64,000 nt of DNA from PALG01 sp964495885 (GTDB lineage Bacteria > Bacteroidota > Bacteroidia > Flavobacteriales > Flavobacteriaceae): the NCBI GenBank assembly GCA_964495885.1, contig CAZBWO010000003.1:124001-188000 (forward strand). The letters are read 5' to 3'. A program made the position numbers and the translations under genes. Positions 51,842 through 61,695 of the stretch are shown one piece after another. How positions within the stretch are numbered: position 1 is the stretch's first letter; every line of letters starts with the position of its first letter. The notes beneath the pieces are model-generated. The model was not told the DNA's origin and did not search any database. It saw only the letters and a program-made list of their open reading frames with translations.

Positions 51842-53149
51842 ATGAAAAAGGTACCGTACCGAACGTTACACTCCACATTGTCATTCCTATGCCTGTTCAC
51901 CATACTGGCACTTTTTATAACCCCTTCCATTCAAGCCACCACATATACCCTGCCCACACAAGCGGCAGATACGGCGAAAGGGGAAAGCTTATTTAAAGCG
52001 AATTGTGCTGCCTGTCACAGGCTGTATAAAAAAATGACAGGTCCTGCCCTTTTTGAGGTAGGAGACAAATACGAAAAGGAATGGCTGTACAGCTGGATCA
52101 AGAATAGCCAGGATATGGTAAAGTCTGGTGATGCACAGGCCATCGCTATTTTTGAAGAGTACAACGGCTCTGTGATGACAGCTTTTCCACAGTTATCCAA
52201 TGAAGACATAGATAATATTATTGCCTACACTTACACACCCAAGCCTGCGCCTGTAACGCCTATTGTTGAGGGTGGGGGTACTACAACAACTGCAGATAGT
52301 GGTGTTACCAACAAAATCATTTTAGCTGCCTTAGCATTAGTATTCTTATTACTAGTGGTGATGTTGTTCTTGGTGAATAAAACCTTACGCCGTATTGCCG
52401 AAGCCAATGGGGTAGAATATGATGAGCCCACAAAGCGTACCCCAATTTGGAAAGCCTTTGCTCAAAATCAATTCTTGGTATTGGTGACTTCCATTTTCTT
52501 ATTGTTGGGTGCTGCCTATTTCGCTTACGGATGGATGATGCAGGTTGGGGTAGATCAAGGATATGCGCCGGTACAGCCTATTCATTACTCGCACCGTATC
52601 CACGCAGGGGTGAATGCAATAGACTGTAACTACTGTCACAGCTCTGCAAGAAGAAGCAAGCATTCTGGAATTCCTTCCTTGAATGTGTGTATGAACTGCC
52701 ACAAGACCATTAGTGAAGTGGCCGAAGCTACCCAGGCTGAAGGAATGAACGAATACGGAGTTGATTACAACGCCCAGATTAAAAAATTATATGCAGCCGT
52801 AGGTTGGGACGAAGCATCCCAATCCTATACCGGAGAAACACAACCGGTAGAATGGGTGCGTATCCATAACCTTCCAGACTTTGCATATTTTAACCACTCA
52901 CAGCATGTAACCGTCGCTGGAGTTCAGTGTCAGAAATGTCACGGGCCGGTAGAGGAAATGGAAATTATGGAACAGTTCTCACCCCTTACCATGGGATGGT
53001 GTATTAACTGTCACAGAGAAACCAACGTAAAAGTAGAAGACAACGGATACTATGAAAAAATCCATGCCGAACTTTCCAAAAAGTATGGGGTGGATAAGTT
53101 GACCGCTGCCCAGATGGGCGGATTGGAATGTGGAAAATGTCACTACTAA
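51842..53149 (+). CDS. actA: Alternative complex III subunit A, multiheme cytochrome c
   Basis: 435 residues from MKKVPYRTLHS. A signal peptide (to about 36) is followed by a monoheme cytochrome c domain (CAACH near 55), a TM helix (about 157-177), a second TM (about 211-233), and a pentaheme domain with CNYCH, CMNCH, CQKCH, CINCH and CGKCH. Six CxxCH sites in all: a cytochrome c domain fused to the usual pentaheme ActA. It passes electrons from the ActB iron-sulfur domain towards ActE and the oxidase. First gene of an eight-gene operon; earlier ATG/TTG starts at 51803 and 51821 are possible. Confidence 0.95.
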   Translation: MKKVPYRTLHSTLSFLCLFTILALFITPSIQATTYTLPTQAADTAKGESLFKANCAACHRLYKKMTGPALFEVGDKYEKEWLYSWIKNSQDMVKSGDAQAIAIFEEYNGSVMTAFPQLSNEDIDNIIAYTYTPKPAPVTPIVEGGGTTTTADSGVTNKIILAALALVFLLLVVMLFLVNKTLRRIAEANGVEYDEPTKRTPIWKAFAQNQFLVLVTSIFLLLGAAYFAYGWMMQVGVDQGYAPVQPIHYSHRIHAGVNAIDCNYCHSSARRSKHSGIPSLNVCMNCHKTISEVAEATQAEGMNEYGVDYNAQIKKLYAAVGWDEASQSYTGETQPVEWVRIHNLPDFAYFNHSQHVTVAGVQCQKCHGPVEEMEIMEQFSPLTMGWCINCHRETNVKVEDNGYYEKIHAELSKKYGVDKLTAAQMGGLECGKCHY

Positions 53150-53180
53150 ATTAATATTGAATACTATTTTCAGATAGATT

Positions 53181-56100
53181 ATGGCATCAAACAAGAAATA
53201 TTGGAAAAGTGTTGAGGAGCTAAACCCCAATAACCCTTTGATGAAGACTATTAAGCAAAATGAATTTGCTGAACATCTTCCCGTAGATGAGTTTTTGGGA
53301 GACAAGGAAAACCTTGAGGGTTCATCCACAACACGACGTGATTTTCTTAAGTATGTAGGATTTTCAACAGCTGCCGCTACCTTGGCTGCCTGTGAAGGTC
53401 CGGTGATCAAATCCATTCCTTATGTGGTTGCCCCAGACCAAATTATTCCTGGTGTGGCCAATTATTATGCCACCACTATGGCAGATGGGTTTGATTTTGC
53501 AAACGTTTTGGTAAAAACCCGTGAGGGACGGCCTATTAAAATAGAACTAAACGATCTTTCCAATCATGGAGGGAGTGTGAATGCTAGGGTACAGGCTTCT
53601 GTACTTTCTATGTATGACAAGAATCGTTTGATGGGTCCTAAGGTAGATGGAAAGGATGCCTCTTGGAGTGAGCTGGATGCGGCAGTAGCCGGAAAGATGG
53701 ATCAAATGGCTGGAAAGGATGTGGTGTTATTAACCAGTACTTTCGCAAGTCCTTCTACCAATCAATTAATTGCAGATTTTAAAGCAAAATATACAAATGT
53801 ACGCCATGTGGTGTATGATACCGTTTCTTCCAGTGAGGCGTTGGATGCATTTCAAAATGCCTTCGGAATGCGGGCATTGCCAGACTATGATTTCAGCAAG
53901 GCTGAAGTGATTGTTTCGGTTGGTGCCGACTTCCTAGGTGATTGGAACGGTGGTGGTTTTGATAAAGGGTATGCAAAGGCACGAATTCCGAAGAACGGAA
54001 AAATGTCCCGTCATATTCAGTTTGAAGCAAATATGTCCCTTTCTGGGGCAAACGCAGATAAGCGTGTTCCTGTAAGTCCTTCAGAACAGATGAAAGTGTT
54101 GTTGGCACTTAGCGGGAATGGAAGCACCTCTGGTCTTCCAGAGCATGTTGCGGAAGCGGTTAACAACGCAAAAAGCCAGCTTCAAAAAGCGGGCAGCAAG
54201 GGAGTACTTATTACAGGTCTTCCAAATGTGCAGGCACAAAGCGTAGCGCTTAACTATAATACAACTGCTGGAAGTGTGGTAATGGATACTGCACATCCTA
54301 GAATGACCTCCCAAGGAAATGCGAAAGAAGTATTGAATGTGATGAATGGGGTGATTTCTGGAAGTGTGAAAGGATTAATTACCGTTGGAGTAAACCCGGT
54401 TTATTCCTTCCCGAATCCAGCATTCGCAGAAGCCTATAAAAACTTGGAAATGAGCTTGGCTTTTTCCATGAAGGAAGATGAAACAGCTTCCCTTGCCCAA
54501 ATGGTGGCAGCTACGCCACATTATTTGGAATCTTGGGGGGATGTACAAATGAAGAAAGGGTATTTCAGCTTAATGCAACCTACCATCCGTTCGTTGTTCA
54601 ACACCAGACAGTTTCAGGAGTGTTTACTGCAATGGACTGGTAACGCTAACAGTTATCATGACTATTTAAAAAATTACTGGCAATCCAATATCCTAGGTGG
54701 AAGTTCTTGGAATCAAGCGCTTCATGATGGAATTTTCAAGGCAGATGTTGCCCTTCCTGAAATGGAGGAAAACACCGCTACCTTGGAAGCGAATACTTCC
54801 GAAGGTGCCCTTGCAGCACCAGTTCAAGGAGGGTATGAATTGACCTTGTATACCAAAACATCCATGGGAGATGGCCAACAAGCCAACAACCCTTGGTTAC
54901 AGGAGATGCCAGATCCTATCAGCCGTACTACTTGGGATAACTATCTTACGATTTCCGCCGCAGATGCAGCCGAGTTAGGATTGGAAAACCTTCATGTGGC
55001 AAATGGTGCACTAAATGGAAGTTATGTGCATGTTAAGTTAGGTGATGTGGTGGTTGAAAATGTACCGGTGCTTATTCAGCCTGGTCAGGCCAAAGGATCC
55101 GTAGGGCTAGCCCTTGGATATGGTCGTAAAGCCGCCATTCAATCTGAAATGCAAACGGGTGTAAATGCCTATGCACTATATAACAACTTTTCTTCGGTAC
55201 AAAATGTAAGCTTGGAAAAAGCAGCAGGAATGCACGAATTTGCTTGTATTCAGTTGCACAACACCATGATGGGTAGGGACATTATTAGGGAAACTTCCTT
55301 AGAGATTTTCAATACTAAGGATGTACACGATTGGAACCCTGTTCCTGAAGTTTCCAAAGATCATCAGGAAATCCCGGTTTCTTCACCAGATGCCGATCTT
55401 TGGGATGAGTTTGATCGTTCTATTGGGCATCATTTCAATTTATCTATTGATTTGAATGCGTGTACGGGATGTGGAGCGTGTGTGATTGCTTGTCATGCTG
55501 AAAATAATGTTCCTGTAGTTGGAAAGAGCGAAATGAGACGTAGCCGTGATATGCACTGGTTGCGAATTGACCGTTACTATTCCAGTGAAGAATCCTTTGA
55601 AGGGGATACAGATAAGAAAGAAAATATTTCCGGATTGGGAAGTTCCCTTTCCGAATTTGGCGAAATGGAAATTGCTTCTGCAAATCCGCAGGTGGCATTC
55701 CAGCCTGTGATGTGTCAGCACTGTAACCATGCTCCTTGTGAAACGGTATGTCCGGTAGCTGCTACTTCCCATGGTCGTCAAGGACAAAACCATATGGCGT
55801 ACAACCGTTGTGTGGGAACGCGTTATTGTGCGAATAACTGTCCGTATAAAGTACGTAGATTCAACTGGTTCCTCTATGCTGAAAACGATGAGTTTGACTA
55901 CAACATGAACAATGATTTAGGCCGTATGGTATTAAACCCAGATGTGGTAGTTCGTTCAAGAGGGGTAATGGAGAAATGTAGTATGTGTATCCAAATGACG
56001 CAGAAAACCATTTTGGATGCCAAGAAAGCAGGAAAACCGGTAAAAGATGGCCAATTTAAAACAGCCTGTTCTGCAGCTTGTGAGAGCGGTGCGATTAAAT

Positions 56101-56237
56101 TCGGAGATATCAATGATCACAAAAGTGTGGTGTACAAAGAGAAGCATGATAAGAGGGCTTACTATTTATTGGAAGCTGTTGGAACAGAGCCCAATGTGTT
56201 CTACCACGTAAAAGTGAGAAATACAAACGAAGCATAA
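53181..56237 (+). CDS. actB: Alternative complex III subunit B, iron-sulfur / molybdopterin-like
   Basis: 1018 residues: a Tat-like TTRRDFLKYVGFSTAAATLAACEG near 48-72, then a molybdopterin-oxidoreductase-like body (about 80-720) and a ferredoxin-type domain (about 745-1000) with CTGCGACVIACHAENN, CQHCNHAPCETVCPVAATSHG, CVGTRYCANNCPY and CSMCI/CSAACESGA clusters. ActB homologues hold Fe-S clusters but no molybdenum cofactor. It takes electrons from quinol at ActC and hands them to ActA haems. 31 nt after actA. Confidence 0.96.
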   Translation: MASNKKYWKSVEELNPNNPLMKTIKQNEFAEHLPVDEFLGDKENLEGSSTTRRDFLKYVGFSTAAATLAACEGPVIKSIPYVVAPDQIIPGVANYYATTMADGFDFANVLVKTREGRPIKIELNDLSNHGGSVNARVQASVLSMYDKNRLMGPKVDGKDASWSELDAAVAGKMDQMAGKDVVLLTSTFASPSTNQLIADFKAKYTNVRHVVYDTVSSSEALDAFQNAFGMRALPDYDFSKAEVIVSVGADFLGDWNGGGFDKGYAKARIPKNGKMSRHIQFEANMSLSGANADKRVPVSPSEQMKVLLALSGNGSTSGLPEHVAEAVNNAKSQLQKAGSKGVLITGLPNVQAQSVALNYNTTAGSVVMDTAHPRMTSQGNAKEVLNVMNGVISGSVKGLITVGVNPVYSFPNPAFAEAYKNLEMSLAFSMKEDETASLAQMVAATPHYLESWGDVQMKKGYFSLMQPTIRSLFNTRQFQECLLQWTGNANSYHDYLKNYWQSNILGGSSWNQALHDGIFKADVALPEMEENTATLEANTSEGALAAPVQGGYELTLYTKTSMGDGQQANNPWLQEMPDPISRTTWDNYLTISAADAAELGLENLHVANGALNGSYVHVKLGDVVVENVPVLIQPGQAKGSVGLALGYGRKAAIQSEMQTGVNAYALYNNFSSVQNVSLEKAAGMHEFACIQLHNTMMGRDIIRETSLEIFNTKDVHDWNPVPEVSKDHQEIPVSSPDADLWDEFDRSIGHHFNLSIDLNACTGCGACVIACHAENNVPVVGKSEMRRSRDMHWLRIDRYYSSEESFEGDTDKKENISGLGSSLSEFGEMEIASANPQVAFQPVMCQHCNHAPCETVCPVAATSHGRQGQNHMAYNRCVGTRYCANNCPYKVRRFNWFLYAENDEFDYNMNNDLGRMVLNPDVVVRSRGVMEKCSMCIQMTQKTILDAKKAGKPVKDGQFKTACSAACESGAIKFGDINDHKSVVYKEKHDKRAYYLLEAVGTEPNVFYHVKVRNTNEA

Positions 56238-56260
56238 ATTAAGAAACTGAATATATAGAT

Positions 56261-58012
56261 ATGGCGTCGCATTACGAAGCACCTATTAGAAGACCCTTAA
56301 TCACGGGAGATAAAACCTACCACGATGTTACCGTGGATGTGGCGGCACCTGTGGAAGGAAAAGCCAACCGATCTTGGTGGATCGTATTTACCATTGCCTT
56401 GGTTGCTTTTTTATGGGGGTTGGGATGTATTATTTACACCATCTCTACCGGAATTGGAGTCTGGGGATTGAACAAAACCGTTAACTGGGCTTGGGATATT
56501 ACCAACTTTGTATGGTGGGTAGGTATTGGTCACGCAGGAACCCTAATTTCCGCAGTATTGTTGCTTTTCCGTCAGAAGTGGAGAATGGCGATTAACCGTT
56601 CTGCGGAAGCCATGACCATCTTTTCAGTAATTCAGGCGGGATTATTTCCTATCATCCACATGGGACGTCCTTGGTTGGCATATTGGGTATTACCTATCCC
56701 TAACCAGTTTGGTTCCTTATGGGTAAACTTTAACTCTCCTTTGCTTTGGGACGTATTTGCAATCTCTACCTATCTTTCGGTTTCGTTGGTATTCTGGTGG
56801 ACTGGTTTACTACCCGATTTTGCAATGATCCGTGATAGAGCGATTCGTCCATTCACAAAAAGAGTATATAGCATTCTATCCTTCGGATGGAGTGGCCGTG
56901 CCAAAGACTGGCAGCGATTTGAGGAAGTTTCCTTGGTATTGGCAGGATTGGCAACACCACTTGTACTTTCAGTACACACTATTGTATCCTTTGACTTTGC
57001 CACGTCTGTGATTCCAGGCTGGCACACCACGATCTTCCCTCCTTACTTTGTGGCGGGTGCGATCTTCTCTGGATTTGCAATGGTAAATACCTTGCTTATC
57101 ATCATGCGGAAAGTTTCCAACTTGGAAAACTATATTACCATTCAGCACATTGAATTAATGAACATCGTAATTATGATTACAGGTTCCATCGTAGGGGTGG
57201 CCTATATTACAGAGTTGTTCATTGCTTGGTATTCTGGAGTTGAATACGAACAATATGCTTTCTTAAACCGTGCTACCGGACCGTACTGGTGGGCATACTG
57301 GGCGATGATGAGCTGTAACGTTTTCTCACCACAGTTCATGTGGTTTAAACGATTGCGAACCAGCATCATGTTCTCATTCTTTATTTCCATTGTGGTAAAT
57401 ATTGGAATGTGGTTTGAGCGTTTTGTAATTATCGTGACTTCATTGCACAGGGATTATCTTACGTCTTCCTGGACGATGTTCTCCCCAACTTTTGTGGATA
57501 TTGGAATCTTCATCGGAACCATCGGTTTCTTCTTTGTATTGTTCCTATTATATTCCAGAACATTCCCGGTAATTGCACAAGCTGAAGTAAAATCTATTTT
57601 AAAAGGCTCTGGAAGCTTCCATAAAAAATTACGTGCCGAAAAGGGAGATGACGTAAAGCATTATGTTATGCCCGATGGCGCTACCTATGTTGCTGAGGTG
57701 GAAACACCAGAAACCGTTCACGAAGGTGCCTTGGCTTCTTCCGAAGAAGACAAAATAAAGGTAAATACCTTATTGAGTAGTATTGGAACGTTTGATCCAG
57801 CAACCCAACAAGCAGATGATTTGAAAAAGATTAGTGGAGTTGGTCCTGTAATGGAACAAAAATTACATCAATTGGGCATTTACACCTTTGAGCAAGTAAG
57901 TAAAATGACCGACACAGAATACGATTTATTAGACAGCATTATTGACGAGTTCCCTGGAAGGGCCAAAAGAGATGATTGGGCTGGTCAAGCTGCTAAACTT
58001 AAAAACAGTTAA
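56261..58012 (+). CDS. actC: Alternative complex III subunit C (NrfD-like) with helix-hairpin-helix tail
   Basis: 583 residues; ten TM helices of the NrfD/PsrC family occupy about 40-460, with quinone-site candidates around VGIGHAGTLISAVLLLFRQKWR (about 87-108) and IIHMGRPWLAYW. The typical ActC would end near here. A roughly 110-residue C-terminal extension follows, containing LKKISGVGPVMEQKLHQLGIYTFEQV (about 526-551) and RAKRDDWAGQAAKL (near 568-581). That is the helix-hairpin-helix module otherwise seen fused to some NADH dehydrogenase subunits and ribosomal protein L21. It oxidises menaquinol in the membrane. ActD starts 3 nt after its stop. Confidence 0.95.
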   Translation: MASHYEAPIRRPLITGDKTYHDVTVDVAAPVEGKANRSWWIVFTIALVAFLWGLGCIIYTISTGIGVWGLNKTVNWAWDITNFVWWVGIGHAGTLISAVLLLFRQKWRMAINRSAEAMTIFSVIQAGLFPIIHMGRPWLAYWVLPIPNQFGSLWVNFNSPLLWDVFAISTYLSVSLVFWWTGLLPDFAMIRDRAIRPFTKRVYSILSFGWSGRAKDWQRFEEVSLVLAGLATPLVLSVHTIVSFDFATSVIPGWHTTIFPPYFVAGAIFSGFAMVNTLLIIMRKVSNLENYITIQHIELMNIVIMITGSIVGVAYITELFIAWYSGVEYEQYAFLNRATGPYWWAYWAMMSCNVFSPQFMWFKRLRTSIMFSFFISIVVNIGMWFERFVIIVTSLHRDYLTSSWTMFSPTFVDIGIFIGTIGFFFVLFLLYSRTFPVIAQAEVKSILKGSGSFHKKLRAEKGDDVKHYVMPDGATYVAEVETPETVHEGALASSEEDKIKVNTLLSSIGTFDPATQQADDLKKISGVGPVMEQKLHQLGIYTFEQVSKMTDTEYDLLDSIIDEFPGRAKRDDWAGQAAKLKNS

Positions 58013-58015
58013 TGT

Positions 58016-58552
58016 ATGGCTTCTAAAGTAATTCATGCAATTTACAATGACGATGACATTCTTATGAATGCCGTAAAGGCTGTTCGTAAAGAGCATTATC
58101 ATATTGAAGAGGTATATACCCCTTTCCCAGTACACGGGTTGGAGAAAGCCATGGGGCTTGCCGATACCAGAATAGCAATCACTTCATTCATGTATGGGGT
58201 GGTAGGCCTTTCTGTTGCTATCCTTATGATGAATTATATCATGATTGAGGATTGGCCTCAAAATATTGGTGGAAAGCCCAGTTTCAGTTATATTGAAAAT
58301 ATGCCGGCTTTTGTGCCTATCATGTTTGAGCTAACGGTATTCTTTGCAGCCCACTTAATGGTGATTACATTTTACCTAAGAAGTAAACTTTGGCCTTTCA
58401 AAAAGGCAGAGAATCCAGATCCGCGTACTACAGATGACCATTTCCTAATGGCAATTGATGCAGGATCACATGATGTGGAAAAAGTATCCCAGTTTTTGAG
58501 CCAAACCGGAGCTATCGAAATTAGTTTAATCGAAAATGAAGATGATCACTAA
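58016..58552 (+). CDS. actD: Alternative complex III subunit D (DUF3341)
   Basis: 178 residues with two TM helices (about 57-76 and 99-121) and short soluble ends. The N-terminus VIHAIYNDDDILMNAVKAVRKEHYHIEEVYTPFPVHGLEKAMGL is the DUF3341 signature. Small structural membrane subunit of the complex. It overlaps or closely abuts actE. Confidence 0.96.
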   Translation: MASKVIHAIYNDDDILMNAVKAVRKEHYHIEEVYTPFPVHGLEKAMGLADTRIAITSFMYGVVGLSVAILMMNYIMIEDWPQNIGGKPSFSYIENMPAFVPIMFELTVFFAAHLMVITFYLRSKLWPFKKAENPDPRTTDDHFLMAIDAGSHDVEKVSQFLSQTGAIEISLIENEDDH

Positions 58553-58553
58553 G

Positions 58554-59225
58554 ATGAAAAGTTTATTCCAAATAGCATGTGTAGTGGGACTTTCCTTGTT
58601 GATGGTCTCCTGTTTCGATGAATCAAACCGAAACTACCAATACATGCCCAATATGTACCGGCCTGTTGGTTATGAAACCTATGGGGAATATGAAATTTTT
58701 CCAAATTCCATGGAAGCGATGCTCCCTGCGGAAGGATCAATCCCTAGAGGATGGCAGCCTTATGAGTATCCAAACACCACCGAAGGATTAAACCTTGCAA
58801 AGGAAACCCTTAAAAACCCATTACCAATTACGGTTGAAAACTTAGCCAAAGGAACAGAACTTTACAATATCTACTGTGCAGTTTGTCATGGTAATAAAGG
58901 GGATGGAAAAGGCGTCTTGGTAGAAAATGAAAAAATCCTTGGAGTACCTAGTTATGCAGATGCGGGAAGGGTTATTACCGAAGGAGGAGTATATCACGTA
59001 CAAATGTTTGGTTTAAACTCTATGGGATCTTATGCTTCCCAGACTAGTGAGGAAGAAAGATGGCAAATTACCATGCATGTAATGAATTTAAAAGCTTCCT
59101 TGGAAGGAACTCCATTGTTGACCCCAGATAGCGCAGCTACCCTAGAGGGAGATACCATGACTGGAAATACAGGTGACGAAGAAGCACCTGTAACCTTGGA
59201 AGGAAACACGGAAGGACAACATTAA
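58554..59225 (+). CDS. actE: Alternative complex III subunit E, lipoprotein cytochrome c
   Basis: 223 residues from MKSLFQIACVVGLSLLMVSC, a lipoprotein signal with lipobox MVSC; starts at 58536 or 58542 would overlap actD. The haem site is CAVCH (near 112), in YCAVCHGNKGDGKGVL, and an axial methionine candidate is in HVQMFGLNSMGSY. A low-complexity acidic tail (about 180-223) repeats TLEG motifs. It carries electrons from ActA to cytochrome oxidase on the outer face of the inner membrane. Confidence 0.94.
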   Translation: MKSLFQIACVVGLSLLMVSCFDESNRNYQYMPNMYRPVGYETYGEYEIFPNSMEAMLPAEGSIPRGWQPYEYPNTTEGLNLAKETLKNPLPITVENLAKGTELYNIYCAVCHGNKGDGKGVLVENEKILGVPSYADAGRVITEGGVYHVQMFGLNSMGSYASQTSEEERWQITMHVMNLKASLEGTPLLTPDSAATLEGDTMTGNTGDEEAPVTLEGNTEGQH

Positions 59226-59246
59226 AAATAAGAGAATAGCTTAGAT

Positions 59247-60590
59247 ATGTATACGCTACCCAGTAAATTAAAAGTTTTTGCCCTTGTTTTTATGGTGTTG
59301 GGCGCTGTGGGAATGATTTCAGGATTCCTAATGGCTCCAAAGAACACTGAAGAAGTCAAGGAAATGATGGCAAGCCATCATGGGGATGGTCACGGAGGTG
59401 AAGCCACCCATACAGAAACCCATGGTGACGGGCATGGAGATGCTAAAACAGATGCCCATGGCGGGGAGGATGCACACTATGAACATGTGCTACATCAAAT
59501 GCAAAACAGGCCCTGGTCTGCTTTGTACATTGCATCCTTCTTTTTCTTTATGATTGCTTTGGGAACCTTGGCGTTTTATGCCATCCAATACGCTGCACAA
59601 GCCGGTTGGTCTCCAGTACTTTTTAGGGTAATGGAAGGAATTACCGCCTATTTACCAGTGGCTTCAGTCATTGTGTTTATATTATTATTGCTATCTGCAT
59701 TTCATGTGAATCATATTTTCCATTGGATGGATCCAGAACTAGTAAATCCTGAAAGTGATCATTATGATAAACTAATTGCAGGGAAAAGTGGTTTCTTGAA
59801 TGTACCTTTCTTCTTAGGAAGGGCTGTCATCTATTTATTGGGATGGAACCTATATCGTTGGGCATCCAGAAAATATTCCCTGGCAGCAGACAATGCAGAG
59901 GATAACCGCTACTTCAAAAAGAACTTTAAAATTTCTGCAGGTTTCTTGGTATTCTTTATTGTTACTGAATCTATGATGTCTTGGGATTGGATTATGAGTT
60001 TTGACCCACACTGGTTCAGTACCCTATTTGGATGGTATGTATTTGCAGGTATGATGGTATGTGCAATTACAGTAATTGCATTGGTTACAATCGTATTAAA
60101 ATCACAAGGATATTTAGAGTACGTAAATGACAGCCATATTCATGACCTTGCAAAATTCATGTTTGGTTTCAGTATTTTCTGGACATACCTCTGGTTCTCT
60201 CAGTTCATGCTTATTTGGTATGCAAACATCCCTGAAGAAGTTACTTATTTTGTGACAAGAATTGAAGATTATAAATTGCCTTTCTTCGGAATGGTGGCTA
60301 TGAATTTTGTGTTCCCGCTATTAGTCCTGATGAACAGTGATTACAAACGGGTAAACTGGTTTGTGGTGATGACCGGAATCGTCATCTTGGCAGGACACTA
60401 TATAGACATATTCAACATGGTAATGCCAGCAACCGTAGGAACCTCCTGGTTCATAGGTATTCCAGAATTAAGTGCTTTGTGTTTCTTCTTCGGATTGTTC
60501 ATTTTGGTAGTGTTTAGTGCATTGACCAAGGCTCCGCTATTGGTGAAAAACAATCCTTTTGTAAAAGAAAGCAAACATTTTCATTATTAA
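59247..60590 (+). CDS. actF: Alternative complex III subunit F
   Basis: 447 residues, ten predicted TM helices; second NrfD-like quinol-side membrane subunit. A His/Asp/Gly-rich periplasmic or cytosolic loop (about 45-80: HHGDGHGGE, HGDGHGDA, DAHGGEDAHYEHVLHQ) lies between TM1 and TM2 and is unusual in its histidine density, possibly metal-binding. The conserved MSWDWIMSFDPHWFSTLFGWYVFAGM segment (about 248-273) identifies the family. It lies 21 nt after actE. Confidence 0.95.
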   Translation: MYTLPSKLKVFALVFMVLGAVGMISGFLMAPKNTEEVKEMMASHHGDGHGGEATHTETHGDGHGDAKTDAHGGEDAHYEHVLHQMQNRPWSALYIASFFFFMIALGTLAFYAIQYAAQAGWSPVLFRVMEGITAYLPVASVIVFILLLLSAFHVNHIFHWMDPELVNPESDHYDKLIAGKSGFLNVPFFLGRAVIYLLGWNLYRWASRKYSLAADNAEDNRYFKKNFKISAGFLVFFIVTESMMSWDWIMSFDPHWFSTLFGWYVFAGMMVCAITVIALVTIVLKSQGYLEYVNDSHIHDLAKFMFGFSIFWTYLWFSQFMLIWYANIPEEVTYFVTRIEDYKLPFFGMVAMNFVFPLLVLMNSDYKRVNWFVVMTGIVILAGHYIDIFNMVMPATVGTSWFIGIPELSALCFFFGLFILVVFSALTKAPLLVKNNPFVKESKHFHY

Positions 60591-60612
60591 TTAAATTAGA
60601 AGTTAGATAACG

Positions 60613-61674
60613 ATGACTGCATTTTTAATTGTATTGGTAATCATTCTCTTTGGAGTCGCCATTTGGCAAATGGGGAAAATTTTCCAACTCTCCAAAGGCA
60701 AGGCAGATGATACAGCCCAAATTGCCAATGATAAGGATAATAATATCAACGGATGGTTAATGATGATGTTCGTTTTCTTCATCTATATTCTTTCCGCTGT
60801 CTCTTTCTGGAAATGGTGGGATGTTCTACTTCCTAAATCTGCTTCAGAGCATGGGGTAGACGTAGACCAATTGTGGTTGATTTCCATGGTGTTGATTTTT
60901 ATCGTAGGAATTATTACCCAATGGCTTTTGCATTACTTCGCATTTAAATACAAAGGACGGAAAAACAACCGTGCTACCTTTTATGCAGATAATGACAAGT
61001 TAGAATTTATCTGGACCATTATCCCTGTGATTGTATTGGCTGGATTGATTATCTACGGATTGTTCACATGGACAGATATCATGAACGTAGATACAGAAGA
61101 TGATCCTATGGTCATTGAATTGTATGCTTATCAATTTGACTGGAGAGCTCGTTATGGTGGAGAAGATAATGTGCTTGGTGAAGCCAATGTGCGTTTAATT
61201 GAAGGAGCCAATACCCTTGGGGTTGATCAATCAGATCCTAATGCCCAAGATGATATTGTGGTAAACGAACTGCACCTTCCAGTAGGAAAGAAAATAGTCT
61301 TCAAAATGCGCTCGCAAGATGTATTGCACTCTGCATATATGCCTCACTTTAGGGCTCAAATGAACTGTGTTCCAGGAATGATTACGCAGTTTTCATTCAC
61401 TCCTACAGTGACTACTGCAGAGATGAGACAAGACCCAGAAGTTGTTGATAAAGTAAATAGAATCAATGAAATTAGAAGAGAGAATAGTGAGGCACTGGTT
61501 GCTAAAGGCGATGAAGCCTTAGAGCCGTATGAGTTTGACTATATGTTACTTTGTAATAAAATCTGCGGAAACAACCACTATAACATGCAGATGAAAATTA
61601 TTGTGGAAACCGAAGAAGAATATCAAGCTTGGATCAAGGAACAAGCCACCTTGGCCGAAGCATTGAAACCTTAA
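60613..61674 (+). CDS. coxB: Cytochrome c oxidase subunit II
   Basis: 353 residues. Two or three N-terminal TM helices (about 2-20, 44-70, 95-125) are followed by a periplasmic cupredoxin domain (about 160-345). The CuA site is complete: His in DVLHSAYMPHF (near 240) and CNKICGNNHYNM (C-x3-C-x3-H-x2-M, about 314-325). No CxxCH is present, so it takes electrons from a separate cytochrome such as ActE. It follows actF by 22 nt, linking complex III and the oxidase in one transcript. Confidence 0.96.
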   Translation: MTAFLIVLVIILFGVAIWQMGKIFQLSKGKADDTAQIANDKDNNINGWLMMMFVFFIYILSAVSFWKWWDVLLPKSASEHGVDVDQLWLISMVLIFIVGIITQWLLHYFAFKYKGRKNNRATFYADNDKLEFIWTIIPVIVLAGLIIYGLFTWTDIMNVDTEDDPMVIELYAYQFDWRARYGGEDNVLGEANVRLIEGANTLGVDQSDPNAQDDIVVNELHLPVGKKIVFKMRSQDVLHSAYMPHFRAQMNCVPGMITQFSFTPTVTTAEMRQDPEVVDKVNRINEIRRENSEALVAKGDEALEPYEFDYMLLCNKICGNNHYNMQMKIIVETEEEYQAWIKEQATLAEALKP

Positions 61675-61695
61675 TAAAAAATTAGCTTAAAAGAT

